This document shows positions 16,091-24,636 of a stretch of DNA of 64,000 nucleotides, one piece after another. Made by a program: the position numbers and the translations under genes. Origin of the DNA: Limimaricola soesokkakensis (GTDB lineage: Bacteria; Pseudomonadota; Alphaproteobacteria; Rhodobacterales; Rhodobacteraceae); the NCBI RefSeq assembly GCF_900172345.1, contig NZ_FWFY01000003.1:186001-250000 (forward strand), in the 5' to 3' direction. The notes under the pieces were generated by a model. It worked only from the letters and a program-made list of their open reading frames with translations, was not told where the DNA came from and did no database searches. Every line of letters begins with the position of its first letter. Position 1 is the stretch's first letter.

Positions 16091-16884
16091 TGCGCGCGCC
16101 CGGTGAAGACCGGCTCCCGCTTTTCGGTGAAGGCTCGCACGCCCTCGGCATAATCGGGCGAGAAGCCCGCCTTGCGTTGCAGGTCACGTTCGAGATCGAG
16201 GCTGGCGTCGAGGTCCTGGCCGCCCGCGGCCTGGATCGCCTGCTTGGTCAGCCCGTAGCCATAGGTCGGCCCCTTGGCCAGCGAGGCCGCGAGCGTCTCG
16301 GCCCCCTCCATCAGCGCCGCATCGGGCACGGCGCGCCAGATCAGCCCCCAATCGGCGGCCTGCGCCGCGCCCAGCGGTTGACCGGTCAGCGCCAGTGCCT
16401 TGGCGCGAGCTTCGCCAAGCGCCCGGGTCAGGGTCCATGTGCCGCCCGAATCCGGCACGAGGCCGAGCTTGGCGAAGGACTGGATGAAGCGCGCGCTCTC
16501 GCCCGCCAGAACGATGTCGCAGGCGATGGCGAGGTTGGCACCGGCGCCGGCGGCGACGCCGTTCACCGCGCAGATCACCGGCTTGGGCAGGGCCCGGATG
16601 GCGCGGACCAGCGGGTTCCACAGCGTGCCGATCGTCTCGCCCAGATCCGGCGCACCGCCCTCGGCATCGGGGTGTCGCTGACCGAGATCCTGACCGGCGC
16701 AGAAGCCGCGACCGGCCCCGGTGAGCAGCACCGCGCGCACCGCCTCCTCCTCGGCCGCCCGGCCGATCGCCGCGCGCAGCGCAGCATGCAGCTCGGGGGT
16801 GAAGGCGTTCAGGCGGTCGGGCCGGTTCAGCGTCAGGCGCAGCACGCCATCCGTCAGGTCTTCCAGAAGAACTGGCTCGGTCAT
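16087..16884 (-). CDS. paaG: 2-(1,2-epoxy-1,2-dihydrophenyl)acetyl-CoA isomerase PaaG
   Basis: A 265-residue crotonase-fold protein. The oxyanion-hole motif G-A-G-R-G-F-C-A-G-Q-D-L and the G-x-A-A-G-A-G-A-N-L-A segment are present, with L-V-P-D-S-G-G-T-W further on, typical of PaaG rather than PaaF. It isomerises the ring epoxide to the oxepin. The ATG at 16884 is preceded by GGGAGGG; the longer open frame upstream has no such site. It is the first gene of the paaGIK(X) segment and divergent from an ABC transporter. Confidence 0.92.
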   Translation of the reverse strand: MTEPVLLEDLTDGVLRLTLNRPDRLNAFTPELHAALRAAIGRAAEEEAVRAVLLTGAGRGFCAGQDLGQRHPDAEGGAPDLGETIGTLWNPLVRAIRALPKPVICAVNGVAAGAGANLAIACDIVLAGESARFIQSFAKLGLVPDSGGTWTLTRALGEARAKALALTGQPLGAAQAADWGLIWRAVPDAALMEGAETLAASLAKGPTYGYGLTKQAIQAAGGQDLDASLDLERDLQRKAGFSPDYAEGVRAFTEKREPVFTGRAQ

Positions 16885-16963
16885 GATCCCTCCCTCGCAT
16901 CGCGCGCATCGCCACCGGCCTCTCCCCTCAAAGAGGCACGGAAACGCAGCGCTTTCGAAAAAA

Positions 16964-17039
16964 ATGTGTTGCATGATGGTCGCGGCTGGTCAATGAATAA
17001 AGCGTCACGGAATGCCGAAAATATGTGCTGCGATGTGAC
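16964..17039. promoter_or_regulatory. Divergent promoter region of paaG and the HAAT transporter with repeated ATGTG motifs
   Basis: The 171-bp space between paaG and the binding-protein gene contains ATGTGTTGCATG (16964-16975) and ATGTGCTGCGATG (17023-17035), similar to each other, and an ATGTGAC at 17033-17039 identical to the two copies upstream of paaA. This suggests a shared regulator of both paa units and the transporter (inference). No clear -35/-10 pair could be assigned. Confidence 0.35.
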
Positions 17040-17055
17040 GAAAGGGAGGAATGAC

Positions 17056-18198
17056 ATGACGAGACAAGCAGTTGCCGCCGGCGTCTCGGCGCTGGCCCTG
17101 CTGACGGCCGCGCCCGCGCTGGCCGAGATCAAGATCGGCGCCTCGCTCGCCGTCACCGGCCCGGCCGCCTTTCTCGGCGATCCCGAGGCCAAGACGCTGG
17201 AGATGCTGGTCGAGGAACTGAACGCCAATGGCGGCATCAATGGCGAAGAGGTCGAGCTGATCCTCTATGACGACGGCGCCGATCCGAACAAGGCGCGCAC
17301 CTTCGCGACCCGTCTCATCGAGGAGGACGAGGTGGTCGCGGTGATCGGCGGCTCCTCGACCGGGGCCACCATGGCGATGGCGCCCCTCTTCGCCGATTAC
17401 GAGATCCCGTTCATCTCGCTCGCCGGCGCCGTGGTGATCATCGACCCGGTGCAGGAGTTCGTCTTCAAGACGCCGCATACCGACCGCATGGCCTGCGAGA
17501 AGATCTTCGCCGACATCACCTCGCGCGGCATGACCAAGGTCGGACTGATCTCGGGCACCGACGGCTTCGGCGCCTCGATGCGCGAGCAGTGCCTCGACGT
17601 GGCCCCGGCCTCCGGCGTCGAGATCGTCGCCGATGAGAGCTATGGCGGCAGCGACAGCGACATGACCCCGCAGCTCACCAACATCGCCGCCACCGAAGGC
17701 ATCGAGGCGGTGGTGAACCCTGGCTTCGGCCAAGGCCCGGCGGTGGTAACCCGCAACTACGCCCAGCTCGGCATCGATCTGCCGTTCTACCAGAGCCACG
17801 GCGTCGCCTCCGACGAGTTCATCAAGCTCGCCGGTGACGCCGCGAACGGGCTGCGCCTGCCCGCGACGCCGCTCTTGATCCCCGACCAGCTGGCCGAGGA
17901 CGATCCGCAGCGCCAGCCGGTGCAGGACTACATCGCGGCCTATGAGGCGGCCCATGGCGAGAAGCCCTCGACCTTCGGCGGCTATGCCTATGACGCCTTC
18001 CACCTGCTGGTGAACGCGATCGAGCGGGCCGGCTCGACCGATCCGGTCGAGATCCGCGATGCGCTCGAGGCGACCGAGGGCCATGCCGGCGTCACCGGCG
18101 TCTACAGCTTCACCCCCGAGGACCACATGGGTCTCGACCTTTCGGCCTTCCGGATCCTCGAGATCAAGGATGGCGGCTGGACCCCGGTCGAAGAGTAA
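17056..18198 (+). CDS. Branched-chain-amino-acid-type (HAAT) ABC transporter substrate-binding protein
   Basis: A 380-residue periplasmic binding protein of the Leu/Ile/Val-binding family (peripla_BP_6). A signal peptide ends at A-L-A about residue 23, followed by E-I-K-I-G-A-S-L-A-V-T-G-P-A-A-F-L-G, the typical mature N-terminus. The ATG at 17056 has GGGAGGA five bases upstream; the ATG at 17051 is out of frame. It is the first gene of a five-protein operon and is divergent from paaG across 171 bp. HAAT binding proteins also take aromatic acids, so phenylacetate or a related compound is a reasonable guess from context; the ligand is not readable from sequence. Confidence 0.9.
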   Translation: MTRQAVAAGVSALALLTAAPALAEIKIGASLAVTGPAAFLGDPEAKTLEMLVEELNANGGINGEEVELILYDDGADPNKARTFATRLIEEDEVVAVIGGSSTGATMAMAPLFADYEIPFISLAGAVVIIDPVQEFVFKTPHTDRMACEKIFADITSRGMTKVGLISGTDGFGASMREQCLDVAPASGVEIVADESYGGSDSDMTPQLTNIAATEGIEAVVNPGFGQGPAVVTRNYAQLGIDLPFYQSHGVASDEFIKLAGDAANGLRLPATPLLIPDQLAEDDPQRQPVQDYIAAYEAAHGEKPSTFGGYAYDAFHLLVNAIERAGSTDPVEIRDALEATEGHAGVTGVYSFTPEDHMGLDLSAFRILEIKDGGWTPVEE

Positions 18199-18207
18199 GG
18201 ATCTGCC

Positions 18208-19080
18208 TTGTCGGAGCTTCTGCAATTCCTCGTCTCCGGGATCACGGTGGGCGCGATCTACGCGGCCATCGCCCTCGGGTTCACGCTGATCTACAACGCC
18301 TCCGGCGTCGTGAACTTCGCCCAGGGCGAGTTCGTGGTGATCGGCGGCATGACGGCGGCGGCGCTGATCGGCGCGGGCGTGCCGGTCTGGATCGCGGCGC
18401 CGCTGGCGGTGATCGCGGGAATGCTGGTGGGGGTTCTGCTCTACCGGCTGGCGATCCGTCCCGCGCGCGAGGCGCCGCTGGTGTCGCTGATCATCATCAC
18501 GATCGGCGCCAGCATCTTCTTGCGCGGCGCCATGCAGGCGGTCTTCGACAAGCAGATCCATCGCTATGACGGCTTCTCCGGCGACGCGCCCCTGCGCGTC
18601 GGGGGCGCCACCATCCTGCCGCAGAGCCTGTGGATCATCGGCGGCAGCATCGCGGTCTTCGCCTTTCTCGCGTGGTTCCTGAACCGGACCCGGGCCGGGC
18701 GCGGCATCCGCGCCACCGCCTCGAACCGCATGGCCGCAGCACTGGTCGGCATCAATACGGGCCGCGCGATGAACCTCTCCTTCGCGCTTTCGGCCGCCAT
18801 CGGCGCGCTGGCCGGGGTGTTGGCGACGCCGGTCACCTTCACCAGCTACGATGTCGGCGTTCTGATGGCGCTCAAGGGCTTCTCGGCCACCATGCTCGGC
18901 GGTGTCGGCTCGCCCTTGGGCGCGCTCGCGGGCGGGCTGCTGATCGGGCTGATCGAGGCGATGACGGCGGGCTACATTTCCTCCGACTACAAGGATGCGA
19001 GCGCCTTCGTGGTCATTCTTCTCGTGCTGTTCCTGAGGCCCCAAGGCCTGTTCGGCGCGCGCATCACGGAGCGGGTATGA
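18208..19080 (+). CDS. HAAT ABC transporter permease (LivH type)
   Basis: A 290-residue inner-membrane permease with about eight hydrophobic helices. The N-terminus has I-T-V-G-A-I-Y-A-A-I-A-L-G-F-T-L-I-Y and N-F-A-Q-G-E-F, diagnostic of LivH proteins. The start is a TTG at 18208, supported by AAGGA at 18197-18201, six bases upstream; there is no nearby ATG. The stop overlaps the ATG of the next permease gene (ATGA). Confidence 0.92.
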   Translation: MSELLQFLVSGITVGAIYAAIALGFTLIYNASGVVNFAQGEFVVIGGMTAAALIGAGVPVWIAAPLAVIAGMLVGVLLYRLAIRPAREAPLVSLIIITIGASIFLRGAMQAVFDKQIHRYDGFSGDAPLRVGGATILPQSLWIIGGSIAVFAFLAWFLNRTRAGRGIRATASNRMAAALVGINTGRAMNLSFALSAAIGALAGVLATPVTFTSYDVGVLMALKGFSATMLGGVGSPLGALAGGLLIGLIEAMTAGYISSDYKDASAFVVILLVLFLRPQGLFGARITERV

Positions 19081-20117
19081 TGGCCGGGCAGCGTCCGACC
19101 ACCAGCGCCGCGCCGGCTGATACCGGGCGCCATGCGTATTTGCAGAACAAAGTCACAAGGCGGCGCGCCATCGGGCCGGGGCTTCGCACCTTCCTGATCT
19201 TCGCGGTCCTCGTGGGGCTGGGCGCGCTGATCTTTCCGTCGAGCTATTTCTATCGGGTCGGTACGCTGGTCTGGATCAACACGCTTGCGGTCACCGGCAT
19301 CGTGGTGCTGCTGGGCTATGTCGGCCTGGTCAGCCTCGGCCATGCCGGCTTCTTCGCCATCGGCGCCTATGCCACCGCGATCCTGCCGAATTACGGCGTG
19401 CCGTCGCCATTGGCGATGCTGTCGGGGGTGCTGCTGGCCGGTCTTCTGGCGCTCGTCGTCGGGCGGCCGATCCTGAAGCTCTCGGGCTATTACCTCGCCA
19501 TCGCGACGCTGGGTCTGGGCATGCTGATCTGGATGGTGCTGTCGAAGGAGGCCTGGCTCACCGGCGGGCCGGACGGCATGACGGTCTCCGGCATGAACGC
19601 CCGCAACCTGTTCAAGATGGTGGGTCTCAATCTGAAATCCGCCGAGGCGTGGTACTGGGTCGCGGGCTTCACCGCCGCCATCGGTGCGGCGATCGCGGTC
19701 AACCTCGCGGGCTCCCCATCGGGACGCAGCCTGCGGGCGATCCATGACAGCGACGTCGCCGCCCGATCGCTCGGCATCGACGTGGCCCGCGCCAAGTCGC
19801 GCGCCTTCGTGATCTCGGCGCTCTACGCCGCCGTGGCGGGCGGGCTGCTGGCGCTTGCCAATGGCTACATCACCCCCGAGACGGGCGGCTTCATGCATTC
19901 GGTCGAGATGGTGACCATGGCGGTGCTGGGCGGGGCCACCTCGGTGTTCGGCGCGCTGGTCGGCGCCCTGATCCTCACCGCGCTGCCGCAGGTGCTCACG
20001 GTCTTCGCCGATTACGAGCACATGCTGCTGGGCGGCATCATGGTCGTCACCATGATCGCGATGCGGCGCGGCCTCGTGCCCTTCATTGCCGATCTCTGGA
20101 CTCGGAGGAAATCATGA
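19077..20117 (+). CDS. HAAT ABC transporter permease (LivM type)
   Basis: A 346-residue permease with roughly ten hydrophobic segments. The LivM-type motif G-Y-V-G-L-V-S-L-G-H-A-G-F-F-A-I-G-A-Y lies near residues 80-98, and V-A-A-R-S-L-G-I-D-V, the cytoplasmic coupling loop contacting the ATPases, lies near 230. The start overlaps the previous stop (ATGA), and an adjacent second ATG at 19080 is the alternative. The N-terminal 40 residues are polar, longer than in E. coli LivM's core. Confidence 0.92.
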   Translation: MMAGQRPTTSAAPADTGRHAYLQNKVTRRRAIGPGLRTFLIFAVLVGLGALIFPSSYFYRVGTLVWINTLAVTGIVVLLGYVGLVSLGHAGFFAIGAYATAILPNYGVPSPLAMLSGVLLAGLLALVVGRPILKLSGYYLAIATLGLGMLIWMVLSKEAWLTGGPDGMTVSGMNARNLFKMVGLNLKSAEAWYWVAGFTAAIGAAIAVNLAGSPSGRSLRAIHDSDVAARSLGIDVARAKSRAFVISALYAAVAGGLLALANGYITPETGGFMHSVEMVTMAVLGGATSVFGALVGALILTALPQVLTVFADYEHMLLGGIMVVTMIAMRRGLVPFIADLWTRRKS

Positions 20118-20902
20118 GCCTCGACATCGACGGCATCGGCATCGCCTTCGGCGGCATTAAGGCGGTGGACGATGTCAGCTTCACCGCGCATCCGGGCGAG
20201 GTGACCTCGATCATCGGTCCCAATGGGGCGGGCAAGACCACGCTGTTCAACCTTGTCTCCGGCGTCTACCGCGCCAGTTCCGGCCGCGTCCGGATCGAAG
20301 GGCAGGACGTCACCGGCCTTGCGGCCCATGATCTGGCCCGGCGCGGCATGGCCCGAACCTTTCAGAACCTGCAGGTCTTCCCGCAGATGACCGCGCTCGA
20401 CAACGTCATGACCGGCTGCCACATGCAGGAGAGATCGAACCTGCTCTCCGACCTGCTGGGCCTGCCCGGCGCGCGGCGCGAGACCGAGCGGAGCCGCGCC
20501 AGCGCCATGGCCGCGCTGGAGCGCGCGGGCCTCGCCGATCTCGCGCATCGCCCGGCCTCCGAGATGTCCTATGGCCAGCTCAAGCGGCTGGAGATCGCCC
20601 GCGCGCTGGTCACCGGTTGTACCATCCTGCTGCTCGACGAACCGGCGGCGGGCTGCAACGCGGTCGAGACGCGGGAGGTCGACGACCTGATTCACGCCAT
20701 CGCGGACGAGGGCAAGACCGTGGTGCTGATCGAGCACGACATGCGCATGGTGATGCGGATCTCCTCGCATATCGTCGTGCTCGACCAGGGCCGAAAGATC
20801 GCCGAAGGCGGTCCGCAGGAGATCCGCACCAACCCCCACGTCATCGCCGCCTATCTCGGCGCCCATGGCGCCGCCGAAGCCGAGGCCGCTGCCCATGCCT
20901 GA
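20114..20902 (+). CDS. HAAT ABC transporter ATP-binding protein (LivG type)
   Basis: A 262-residue ATPase. Walker A is G-P-N-G-A-G-K-T-T (about 37-45), the signature is M-S-Y-G-Q-L-K-R-L-E-I-A-R-A-L, and Walker B is I-L-L-L-D-E-P. The signature reads S-Y-G-Q rather than S-G-G-Q, which is usual for LivG proteins. The start overlaps the permease stop (ATGA). It forms a heterodimer with the LivF-type ATPase. Confidence 0.93.
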   Translation: MSLDIDGIGIAFGGIKAVDDVSFTAHPGEVTSIIGPNGAGKTTLFNLVSGVYRASSGRVRIEGQDVTGLAAHDLARRGMARTFQNLQVFPQMTALDNVMTGCHMQERSNLLSDLLGLPGARRETERSRASAMAALERAGLADLAHRPASEMSYGQLKRLEIARALVTGCTILLLDEPAAGCNAVETREVDDLIHAIADEGKTVVLIEHDMRMVMRISSHIVVLDQGRKIAEGGPQEIRTNPHVIAAYLGAHGAAEAEAAAHA

Positions 20903-21605
20903 ACCGCTTTTGTCCATCGAGGGCCTGCGCTCCGCCTATGGCCCGATCGAGGTGCTGCACGGCGTCGATCTCACCGTGAACGGGGGCGAGATCGTCTCGC
21001 TCGTTGGGGCCAATGGCGCGGGCAAGACCACCTTGATGCGCTGCATCTCCGGCGTGCAGCCGGTGAAATCCGGCTCCATTCGATTTTCGGGCCATGACAT
21101 GACCCGCCAGCCCGACCACGCGCGCGCGGGTCTGGGCGTCGCGCATTCGCCCGAGGGGCGGCAGATCTTCGGCGATCTGAGCGTGGCCGAGAATCTGAGC
21201 TTGGGCGGCTATCATCGCACGGACGATCTCGGCGCGGACATGGACGAGGTCTATGGCCTCTTTCCGATCCTGCGCGACAAGGCGGCGCTGCCCGCGGGCG
21301 GGCTTTCGGGCGGCCAGCAGCAGATGCTCGCCATCGGTCGCGCCATCATGGGCCGCCCGAAGCTGATGTTGCTCGACGAGCCGTCGATGGGCTTGGCCCC
21401 GGTGTTGGTCGACCAGGTGCTGGCGGTGGTGAAGAGCCTGCGCGATCGCGGCGTCACGCTGTTGATGGTCGAGCAGAACGCCTATGCGGCGCTGTCGATC
21501 GCGGATCGCGGCTATGTCATGGAGCAGGGCGAGATCACGCTCTCAGGCAATGCCGCCGAGCTGATCGCCGATCCGCGCATTCGCGAGGCCTATCTCGGGG
21601 CGTGA
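20895..21605 (+). CDS. HAAT ABC transporter ATP-binding protein (LivF type)
   Basis: A 236-residue ATPase with Walker A G-A-N-G-A-G-K-T-T, signature L-S-G-G-Q-Q-Q-M-L-A-I-G-R-A, Walker B L-M-L-L-D-E-P-S-M-G-L-A-P and V-E-Q-N switch region, all characteristic of LivF. The ATG at 20895 overlaps the LivG stop by 8 bp; an ATG 30 bp upstream lies deeper within livG and was rejected. The next gene follows after 66 bp. Confidence 0.93.
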   Translation: MPEPLLSIEGLRSAYGPIEVLHGVDLTVNGGEIVSLVGANGAGKTTLMRCISGVQPVKSGSIRFSGHDMTRQPDHARAGLGVAHSPEGRQIFGDLSVAENLSLGGYHRTDDLGADMDEVYGLFPILRDKAALPAGGLSGGQQQMLAIGRAIMGRPKLMLLDEPSMGLAPVLVDQVLAVVKSLRDRGVTLLMVEQNAYAALSIADRGYVMEQGEITLSGNAAELIADPRIREAYLGA

Positions 21606-21671
21606 CGCTTGCCTCCCCGAACTAAGGCGGCAAAGATCGCCGCGATTGTTTCAGGGGAAGGGTGCTGCGCC

Positions 21672-22577
21672 ATGACCATGTTTCGCGGGCTCTCCGCCTT
21701 TCCGATCACCCCAGCCGATGCCGATGGCCGCGTCGATACCGAGGCGCTGGGCCGGATGGTGACGCGGCTCTGTGCGGCAAAGGTCGACAGCATCGGCCTG
21801 CTCGGCAGCACCGGCACCTATGCCTACCTGTCGCGAGAGGAGCGCGGCTGCGCCGTCGCGGCGGCGGCCGAGGCGGTGGCTGGCCGTATCCCGCTGGTCG
21901 TGGGCATCGGCGCGCTGCGCACCGATACGGTCATGGCTCTGGCGCGGGATGCCGAGCGCGCAGGCGCGGATGCGCTGCTGCTGGCACCCGTCTCCTACAC
22001 GCCGCTGACGCCGGCGGAGGTGTTCGAGCATTTCCGCGCCACCGCCGCCGCGACCGGTCTTCCGATCTGCATCTACAACAATCCGGGCACCACGCATTTC
22101 AGCTTCGAGCTGCCGCTGTTGCAGCAGCTGGCCGATCTGCCCGGCATTGCCGCCGCGAAGATGCCGCTGCCCGCCGACATTCCACTTGCCGAGGACCTGG
22201 CCCGGCTGCGCGCGGCGCTGCCGGAGAGCTTTTCGATCGGCTATAGCGGCGACTGGGGCTGCTCGGAGGCACTGCTCGCGGGCGCGGATGCCTGGTTCAG
22301 CGTCATAGGCGGGCTGATGCCCGAGGCTACCATGCAATTGGCGCGCGCCGCCTCCTCGGGCAACCGCGTGGCATCCGCCCGGATCGAGGCGTGCTTTGCG
22401 CCGATATGGGACCTGTTCCGAACCTTTGGCAGCCTGCGTGTGGTTTATGCCATCGCGGGGTTGATGGGTTTGACCCGGGCTGATCCGCCGCGACCGATAT
22501 TGCCGCTCGAAGGGCAGGATCTCGATCGCGTCGCCGCGGCGCTCGAGCATCTTGCTGCAGCGGGACCCGTGGCCTGA
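21672..22577 (+). CDS. Dihydrodipicolinate synthase/N-acetylneuraminate lyase family protein
   Basis: A 301-residue (beta/alpha)8 class I aldolase-type protein. The Schiff-base lysine is K163 (A-A-K-M-P) and the conserved tyrosine is Y135 in Y-N-N-P. The pyruvate-binding loop reads G-S-T-G-T-Y (45-50) where DapA has G-T-T-G-E, so it is unlikely to be the housekeeping lysine-pathway enzyme. It is more probably a catabolic pyruvate-dependent lyase or dehydratase. The start at 21672 follows a GGGGAAGG stretch. It lies 66 bp after the transporter and may share its transcript, hinting that substrate and transporter are linked (inference). Confidence 0.75.
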   Translation: MTMFRGLSAFPITPADADGRVDTEALGRMVTRLCAAKVDSIGLLGSTGTYAYLSREERGCAVAAAAEAVAGRIPLVVGIGALRTDTVMALARDAERAGADALLLAPVSYTPLTPAEVFEHFRATAAATGLPICIYNNPGTTHFSFELPLLQQLADLPGIAAAKMPLPADIPLAEDLARLRAALPESFSIGYSGDWGCSEALLAGADAWFSVIGGLMPEATMQLARAASSGNRVASARIEACFAPIWDLFRTFGSLRVVYAIAGLMGLTRADPPRPILPLEGQDLDRVAAALEHLAAAGPVA

Positions 22578-22582
22578 ACGGG

Positions 22583-22608
22583 AAACGCCGCCCGGAATGG
22601 CGGCGTTT
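22583..22608. terminator. Bidirectional terminator between convergent operons
   Basis: AAACGCCGCC (22583-22592) and GGCGGCGTTT (22599-22608) form a perfect 10-bp stem with a 6-nt loop, ending in T3 on both strands. It lies 5 bp after the DapA-family stop and 27 bp after the minus-strand oppF-type stop (22636), so it can serve both. Confidence 0.75.
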
Positions 22609-22635
22609 GACTGTGAAAGCGCGGTCGCGCCGGCT

Positions 22636-23658
22636 TCAGCCTTCCGGCGCCTCGGCCGAAGGCTTGCCGTCGCCTTCGGGAAAGAAGCAGGCCGATTTCT
22701 GCGTGGCCCCGTCGAGCAGCGGGCGGACCTTGCGGCACTTGTCCTGCGCCTTCCAGCAGCGCGGCGCGAAGGCGCAGCCCGGTGGCACGGCGAGCGGCGA
22801 GGGCAGTTCGCCCTCGAGCTTGATCCGCTCCTTGGCGGCCTCCGGATCGGCACGCGGCGTCGCCGAGAGCAGTGCCTTGGTGTAGGGGTGCTGCGGGTTG
22901 TCGAAGATCATGTCCTTCGGGCCCGTCTCCACCGCCCGGCCCAGATACATCACCTTCACCTCGTCGGCGACGTGGCGCACCACCGACAGGTCGTGGCTGA
23001 TGAACAGATAGGCCAGCTGCATCCGCTCCTGCAGGTCGATCAGCAGGTTCAGCACCGAGGACTGGATCGACACGTCGAGCGCTGAGACCGGCTCGTCGAG
23101 CACCAGCACCTCGGGCTCCAGCATCAGCGCCCGGCCGATGGCGATGCGCTGCCTCTGACCGCCAGAGAACATGTGCGGGTAGCGGTCGAAATGCTCGGGC
23201 CGCAGGCCCACCAGTCGCAACATCTCGCGCGCCTTGGCCTCCCGCTCGGATGTCGGCATCTGGGGGCGGTTGATCAGCAACGGCTCCATCAGGATCTGGC
23301 CGATCCGCTGGCGCGGGTTGAGCGAACCGTAGGGATCCTGGAACACGATCTGCACTTTGGAACGCAGGCTCTTCCACGCATCCGGCGTGGCGTCGGTGCC
23401 CGCGATCGACAGCTCGCCGCGGGTCGGCTCCTCGATCAGCGTCACGACCCGGGCGAGGGTGGACTTGCCGCAGCCGGATTCACCGACGACGGCGAGGGTG
23501 CGGCCCGGTGTCAGCTCGAAATCGAGATCCGACAGCGCGCGCACCACGCGCGGCTTGGAGAATAGCCCGCCGCCCACCTCGTAATGGCGGGTGAGGCCGC
23601 GCGCGGTGACGACGGGGCCGGTTTTGGCGGTCGGGGCGTCTGTGGTCACGGCACTCAC
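22636..23658 (-). CDS. Dipeptide/oligopeptide ABC transporter ATP-binding protein (OppF/DppF type)
   Basis: A 340-residue ATPase. Walker A is G-E-S-G-C-G-K-S-T, the signature [15 protein letters not shown], and Walker B V-L-V-L-D-E-P. The C-terminal oligopeptide/dipeptide extension has the cysteine-rich G-C-A-F-A-P-R-C-W-x5-C motif. Translation starts at a GTG (23658) that overlaps the stop of the upstream ATPase gene (GTGA). It pairs with the DppD-type ATPase to drive the transporter. Confidence 0.92.
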   Translation of the reverse strand: MSAVTTDAPTAKTGPVVTARGLTRHYEVGGGLFSKPRVVRALSDLDFELTPGRTLAVVGESGCGKSTLARVVTLIEEPTRGELSIAGTDATPDAWKSLRSKVQIVFQDPYGSLNPRQRIGQILMEPLLINRPQMPTSEREAKAREMLRLVGLRPEHFDRYPHMFSGGQRQRIAIGRALMLEPEVLVLDEPVSALDVSIQSSVLNLLIDLQERMQLAYLFISHDLSVVRHVADEVKVMYLGRAVETGPKDMIFDNPQHPYTKALLSATPRADPEAAKERIKLEGELPSPLAVPPGCAFAPRCWKAQDKCRKVRPLLDGATQKSACFFPEGDGKPSAEAPEG

Positions 23659-24632
23659 GAGGCGAGCCTTTCGTCGGTGTTGAGCGGGTAGTGGCAGCGC
23701 GCGAGGCCGAGATCTGGCCCGCGCGGCGCCGGCGGCACCTTGCGGCAATGGTCATCCGCATAGGGGCAGCGCGGCGAGAACAGGCAGCCCTGCGGCCGGT
23801 CGAACTGTCCCGGCACCACGCCGGGGATGGTCGGCAGCCGCTTGTCGGTGGCGCGCTCGGGCAGGGCGGCCAGAAGCGCCGAGGTGTAGGGGTGATGCGG
23901 CGACCGGAACAGCGGACGCACCGGCTGCTCCTCGACCTTCTGGCCCGCGTAATGCACCGAGACGCGCTGCGCGGTCTCGGCCACCACGCCCATGTCGTGG
24001 GTGATCAACACCAGCCCCATGCCGGTCTCGTCGCGCAGCCTGACAAGCAGGTCGAGGATCTGCGCCTGGATCGTCACGTCGAGCGCGGTGGTCGGTTCGT
24101 CGGCGATCAGCAGCTTGGGGTTGCACGAGATCGCCATGGCGATCATCACCCGCTGGTTCATGCCGCCCGACATCTGGTGCGGAAACGCCTTGAGCCGCTG
24201 TTCGGGGTCGGGGATGCCAACCAGATCGAACAGCTCCAGCGCGCGGGCCTGCGCGGCCTTGCGGTCCATGCCGAGATGGATGCGCAGCGCCTCGCGGATC
24301 TGGAAGCCCACGGTGAAGCAGGGGTTGAGCGAGGACATCGGCTCCTGGAAGATCATCGCCAAATCCTTGCCGACGATCTTTCGGCGGGCGCGGGCCGACA
24401 TCTTCGACAGGTCGTGACCGTCGAAGATCATCTCGTCCGCCGTCACCTTGGCGGTCCAGGGCAAGAGCCCCATCAGCGCCAGCATCGACACCGATTTGCC
24501 GGAGCCGCTTTCGCCGACGATGGCCAGCACGTCGCCCTTGTCCACGTCGAGATCGACCTGGTCGACGGCGCGAAAGCGGCCGCCGGTGGTCGCGAACTCG
24601 ACCGAGAGGTTGCGCAGTCTCAGAAGACTCAT
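23655..24632 (-). CDS. Dipeptide/oligopeptide ABC transporter ATP-binding protein (OppD/DppD type)
   Basis: A 325-residue ATPase with Walker [10 protein letters not shown], signature [14 protein letters not shown], Walker [14 protein letters not shown], and the C-terminal [10 protein letters not shown] motif of the family. The signature has N where most members have R or Q. It starts 4 bp after the permease stop and overlaps the OppF-type gene. Confidence 0.92.
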   Translation of the reverse strand: MSLLRLRNLSVEFATTGGRFRAVDQVDLDVDKGDVLAIVGESGSGKSVSMLALMGLLPWTAKVTADEMIFDGHDLSKMSARARRKIVGKDLAMIFQEPMSSLNPCFTVGFQIREALRIHLGMDRKAAQARALELFDLVGIPDPEQRLKAFPHQMSGGMNQRVMIAMAISCNPKLLIADEPTTALDVTIQAQILDLLVRLRDETGMGLVLITHDMGVVAETAQRVSVHYAGQKVEEQPVRPLFRSPHHPYTSALLAALPERATDKRLPTIPGVVPGQFDRPQGCLFSPRCPYADDHCRKVPPAPRGPDLGLARCHYPLNTDERLAS

Positions 24633-24636
24633 GAGA

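Noticed and set aside
17005-19044. Long antisense frame (679 codons) on the minus strand across the HAAT binding protein and permease.
   Set aside because: It is a GC-driven shadow, highly Arg/Asp/His-rich with no domain; the plus-strand genes have clear families, signal peptide and overlaps.
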